From Leptolyngbyaceae cyanobacterium RM1_1_2 (lineage in GTDB: Bacteria > Cyanobacteriota > Cyanobacteriia > Phormidesmidales > Phormidesmidaceae), in assembly GCA_012032345.1 (NCBI GenBank), contig JAAUQI010000003.1, positions 1 to 64,000 on the forward strand: a DNA stretch of 64,000 nt, in the 5' to 3' direction. The position numbers were made by a program, and so were the translations under genes. The notes under the pieces are model-generated. The model saw only the letters and a program-made list of their open reading frames with translations, did not search any database and was not told the origin of the DNA. Each line of letters begins with the position of its first letter. Positions within the stretch are counted from its first letter, which is position 1. Below are positions 61,044-64,000 of the stretch, piece after piece.

Positions 61044-63419
61044 ATGTACACAGCTGATTTCAACATTACGAACGACTGGGGAACAGGTTTTACTGGTGAG
61101 ATTGTCATTACCAACCTTGGCAATGAATCAATCGAGTGGTCTCGGCTGGAGTTTGATGCCCCTTTTGCCATTACTAATCTCTGGAATGGTGAACTTCTAA
61201 GTGACGAAGGCGGCAGCTACGTTGTGACGAATGCCGCCTGGAATAGCACCATTGGTGCAGGCAGTAGCATCACGATTGGTTTCAATGGCCGCAAGAGTAG
61301 CTCAGCGATCGCTGAGCTGACCAACCTCAACTTTGGCAATCTAGGACGGCCCGTCGGCTCAAGTGCGCCTCCGCTTAAACCAGAGATACCTGCTAGCGTA
61401 ACTCCCAAAAATGATGACGTTGCACCAGCGCCAGCACCCGCCATACCAGCACCCGCTGCGCCAGCACCCGCTGCACCAGCGCCTGATCTCACTAGCGCTG
61501 CACCCATACTGACTCCCCCAGCACCTGACCTCACTAGCGCTGCGCCCGTACCGACTTCGTCAGGGCCTGCCCTAAACGGAGCCGTCAAGTTTGAAGTCAC
61601 CAAGGATTGGGGTGATGGTTTTACCGCCAATGTGACCATTCGCAATAACGGCAACGGAGTGATTGATGGCTGGGCGCTTGGCCTTGAGGCTCCCTTTACA
61701 GTTCAGCAAATTTGGAACGCTAGCTCAACGGCAGCAGCGGGTGGAACTATTAACTTCGCTCCCCTGAGCTGGAATCAGACAATTGCTGCCGACGGTACCC
61801 TCACCTTTGGCTTTGTGGGTGCTAAAAATTCTAATGCTGACCCTACCCCAACCCGCTATAGCTTTAACGGCGCTGCGGTGAGTCTGCCAGCTGCACCACT
61901 GCCTACACTACCAGCCCTCGACATTGTGGATGGTGTCGCCTCTCCCCCGGATGTTGTTGCCAGTCCAGATCCAGTCCCAGCGCCCAGCCCGGTTCCCAAC
62001 CCGACCCCAAATGCTGGGCTGCCTTCGTCAGGGCCTTTCAACTACGCAGAGGCTCTACAAAAGTCCTTTTTGTTTTATGAAGCTCAGCGCTCTGGCCCCC
62101 TACCCGACGACAATCGTATTGAGTGGCGGGGCGACTCAGCCCTAAGTGACGGTGCCGATGTTGGCCTGGATCTTAGCGGTGGTTACTACGATGCTGGAGA
62201 TCATGTCAAGTTTGGCCTACCGATGGCCTACTCCATGACCATGCTGAGTTGGGGAGTCGGCGAGTACCGCGACGCCTACACTCAGATTGGTCAGATTGAT
62301 GAAGCTTTGGATGCGATCAAGTGGGGTACTGACTTCATTTTGAAAGCACACGTGACCGACGCCAACGGTACCAAAGAGTTTTGGGGCCAGGTCGGAGACG
62401 GCAATAGCGACCATAGCTACTGGGGCGCGCCAGAAGACATGGCGATGGAGCGTCCTGCCTTCAAAATTGACCGCCAGAATCCCGGCAGCGATCTAGCAGC
62501 AGAAGCCGCCGCCGCCCTAGCCGCCGCTTCTATTGTCTTTCGACCGACCGACTCAGCCTATGCCGACACTCTGCTCAGCAACGCCGAGCAGCTATACGAC
62601 TTTGCTGACACCTATCGCGGCAAATATTCGGATGCTATTCCTAACGCTCAAAATTTCTATAACTCCTGGAGTGGCTACGAGGACGAACTGGCTTGGGGAG
62701 CTTCCTGGCTTTATGAAGCCACTGGCAATGTCTCGTATCTGCAGCAGGCTGAATCTGTCTATCAAGATCAGCTAGGAGGTCTAGAGCAAGGCTGGACGAT
62801 CAACTGGGACGATAAGTCCTACGGAGCGGCTGTGCTTTTGGCGCAGCAAACAAACAGCGATCGCTACCAGCAAGACGTTGAAGGTTGGCTAAATTCCTGG
62901 GTTGAAGGCCGCAACGGCGTACAAATTACAGACGGTGGTCTGCGCTGGATTAGTCAGTGGGGGTCGCTGCGCTATGCGGCAAATACGGCCTTTGTAGCAG
63001 GTGTCTATGCAGATACTGTTCGGGATCCGAAGGGAGAATTTGGTTCTTTAGCTGAGACAACAACAGATTACCTCTTGGGTAATAATCCCCGAAATTCTAG
63101 CTACGTGGTGGGATTTGGCGAAAACTCTCCGCTACAGCCTCATCACCGGGCCTCTCACGGCGGCACCTGGGGCGACTTCAACAGCGCTAGCCCCAATGAG
63201 AACATTCTCTACGGTGCCCTTGTGGGCGGGCCTGATAAGCCCAATGACTTTGCTTACGAAGACAGCCGAGGAAACTATATTACCAACGAGGTAGCCCTTG
63301 ACTACAATGCTGGACTTACTGGATCTTTAGCGCGAATGGCAAGCGTTTTTGGCGGTACTCCCCTCAGCACTACTGAGTTGAATGCCCTACCGGGAGTAGC
63401 TGTGGTAAATATCATTTAA
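61044..63419 (+). CDS. Family 9 glycoside hydrolase with two N-terminal cellulose-binding modules
   Basis: A 791-residue endoglucanase-like protein. Residues 1-105 and 178-282 are CBM2-like cellulose-binding modules (NITNDWGTGFTGEIVITN and EVTKDWGDGFTANVTIRN, with surface tryptophans). They are joined by Pro/Ala-rich linkers at 110-176 with two DLTSAAP repeats, and at 283-333. Residues 335-775 are the GH9 catalytic domain: YYDAGDHVKFG (381-391), PHHRASHG, and E749 in TNEVALDYNAG. There is no signal peptide; the protein begins with the CBM. A terminator follows. Secretion may need another route, such as a type I exporter. Confidence 0.88.
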   Translation: MYTADFNITNDWGTGFTGEIVITNLGNESIEWSRLEFDAPFAITNLWNGELLSDEGGSYVVTNAAWNSTIGAGSSITIGFNGRKSSSAIAELTNLNFGNLGRPVGSSAPPLKPEIPASVTPKNDDVAPAPAPAIPAPAAPAPAAPAPDLTSAAPILTPPAPDLTSAAPVPTSSGPALNGAVKFEVTKDWGDGFTANVTIRNNGNGVIDGWALGLEAPFTVQQIWNASSTAAAGGTINFAPLSWNQTIAADGTLTFGFVGAKNSNADPTPTRYSFNGAAVSLPAAPLPTLPALDIVDGVASPPDVVASPDPVPAPSPVPNPTPNAGLPSSGPFNYAEALQKSFLFYEAQRSGPLPDDNRIEWRGDSALSDGADVGLDLSGGYYDAGDHVKFGLPMAYSMTMLSWGVGEYRDAYTQIGQIDEALDAIKWGTDFILKAHVTDANGTKEFWGQVGDGNSDHSYWGAPEDMAMERPAFKIDRQNPGSDLAAEAAAALAAASIVFRPTDSAYADTLLSNAEQLYDFADTYRGKYSDAIPNAQNFYNSWSGYEDELAWGASWLYEATGNVSYLQQAESVYQDQLGGLEQGWTINWDDKSYGAAVLLAQQTNSDRYQQDVEGWLNSWVEGRNGVQITDGGLRWISQWGSLRYAANTAFVAGVYADTVRDPKGEFGSLAETTTDYLLGNNPRNSSYVVGFGENSPLQPHHRASHGGTWGDFNSASPNENILYGALVGGPDKPNDFAYEDSRGNYITNEVALDYNAGLTGSLARMASVFGGTPLSTTELNALPGVAVVNII

Positions 63420-63447
63420 CCGCAGTATCTGCGGCTCTTGATTAGTT

Positions 63448-63485
63448 CTGAGGCACGGGGACTTTTTGCTCGTGCCTCAGTTTTT
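63448..63485 (+). terminator. Rho-independent terminator of the cellulase gene
   Basis: CTGAGGCACG and CGTGCCTCAG form a ten-pair stem, followed by TTTTTG on the plus strand, 29 bases after the stop codon of the GH9 gene. A textbook factor-independent terminator. Confidence 0.9.
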
Positions 63486-63595
63486 GCTTTGAAGAAAGAT
63501 AGCAGTCTTAAATCGTTTCGGAAAGAGTGTGAAAGGCTTTTCCTGTGAAAAAGTCTCATAATCTAAACAGGATAGCTACATCACGGATCTAATCT

Positions 63596-64000
63596 TTACT
63601 GCATCATATTAGATAAAGGCAGCGGTAAATTATCTTCCTCCGTAAAGGGCATCTGCGAGGTATCATTTGATTCATCAACTTCAGGGCTATAGGTGAGGCG
63701 CTTTTGCCAAATATTATCAGCTTCAACCAGGGTAAAGTTATTGTTATCAGGAACTTTTCCCGATGGCATTGGAATAGCCATAGACTGGCTAACCTGTAAA
63801 TAAGGTCTACCACTAGAGGTATAACTTAGCTGAGAATCACCGTTGTTGATAACGGCCTTCGTCAAAAAATCTTCAACATCTGTAGAAAAACTGGTGGGTT
63901 CTAGCGTTGCCATAAATAACACAGTCGGGCTGGGGGTGAGATCTTCTTGAAATAGATCAGCATTCAACTGCCAGCTTTCAAACGAGTTACCTTCGCCGTC
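63596..64000 (-). CDS. Partial gene of unknown function, running off the window
   Basis: The C-terminal 134 residues of a protein whose frame is open to the window edge. It contains LFMATLEPTSFSTDVEDFLTKAV and ends EEDNLPLPLSNMMQ. Acidic and serine-rich, no recognised domain. The visible start-like TTG at 63967 is probably internal. It converges with the cellulase gene. Confidence 0.5.
   Translation of the reverse strand, partial: DGEGNSFESWQLNADLFQEDLTPSPTVLFMATLEPTSFSTDVEDFLTKAVINNGDSQLSYTSSGRPYLQVSQSMAIPMPSGKVPDNNNFTLVEADNIWQKRLTYSPEVDESNDTSQMPFTEEDNLPLPLSNMMQ

Noticed and set aside
1-64000. CRISPR array or tRNA genes
   Set aside because: No regularly spaced direct repeats and no tRNA T-loop/acceptor pattern were found by eye; the short tandem tracts in rnpB and repeat B are contiguous, not spaced.
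1-64000. Prophage or genomic island
   Set aside because: HIP1 density and codon style stay alike throughout, and there is no integrase or phage structural gene.

Overview
The window is a chromosomal segment from a cyanobacterium. The evidence is the dense scatter of the HIP1 octamer GCGATCGC through genes and spacers, two very small photosystem II genes (psbY and psbX), a ycf66 homologue, a plant-type omega-3 fatty acid desaturase gene, an SLH-domain outer-membrane porin, many pentapeptide-repeat codons, and an RNase P RNA gene carrying a short heptanucleotide tandem repeat. That last feature was described from filamentous, heterocyst-forming cyanobacteria. I cannot name the species. Most genes are short, mixed-strand housekeeping or cyanobacterial-conserved units, not long operons.

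Layout. 1-1.3 kb: spacer without a convincing gene. 1.3-3.9 kb: HD-domain protein, an unknown protein and queG. 3.97-4.46 kb: a 253-bp element with terminal inverted repeats abutting a decayed transposase fragment. 4.8-9.1 kb: DoxX protein, ClC chloride channel, a metallophosphoesterase gene broken by an apparent one-base deletion, and a small conserved protein. 9.3-15.2 kb: carotenoid oxygenase, SLC12-type transporter, peptide deformylase, FtsX-like permease. 15.3-15.7 kb: rnpB. 15.8-22.3 kb: glutaredoxin, secreted pentapeptide protein, ribokinase, acyltransferase, an orphan OmpR-type regulator, desB. 22.7-26.1 kb: a three-gene signalling operon (small CxxC protein, receiver-flavoprotein fusion without the reductase cysteines, cNMP-binding histidine kinase). 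26.5-29.9 kb: Rieske oxygenase diverging from an XPB-like helicase and endonuclease III pair. 30-36.4 kb: large pentapeptide protein, small RHH and zinc-ribbon proteins, ferritin-like protein, AAA ATPase and VOC protein. 36.5-45 kb: gamma carbonic anhydrase-like protein, psbY, pheS, surE, beta-lactamase-fold hydrolase, ribF (apparent frameshift), moxR, CbbY-like phosphatase, TenA. 45-51.3 kb: HEAT-like, DUF2164, DCC and VWD-domain proteins, aldo/keto reductase, ycf66 and psbX. 51.7-57.5 kb: purine-type permease, porin and a urate catabolism pair (hpxO-uraD). 57.5-60.3 kb: a glycosyltransferase-like protein and an N-terminally extended sugar-phosphate cyclase. 61-63.4 kb: a two-CBM, family 9 cellulase. 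63.6 kb to the edge: a partial unknown gene.

The genes suggest several small working units: redox sensing (22.7-26.1 kb), DNA repair (27.7-29.9 kb), nitrogen salvage from urate (51.7-57.5 kb), a possible C7-cyclitol product (57.5-60.3 kb) and cellulose binding or cutting (61-63.4 kb). Superimposed on this are two families of short dispersed repeats with inverted ends. Family A (20264, 22520, 55454) has CTAG/TA-type ends, one copy of which supplies the stop codons of both neighbouring genes. Family B (43529, 47419) has one copy that ends exactly at a start codon. No CRISPR array, tRNA or intact insertion sequence was found.
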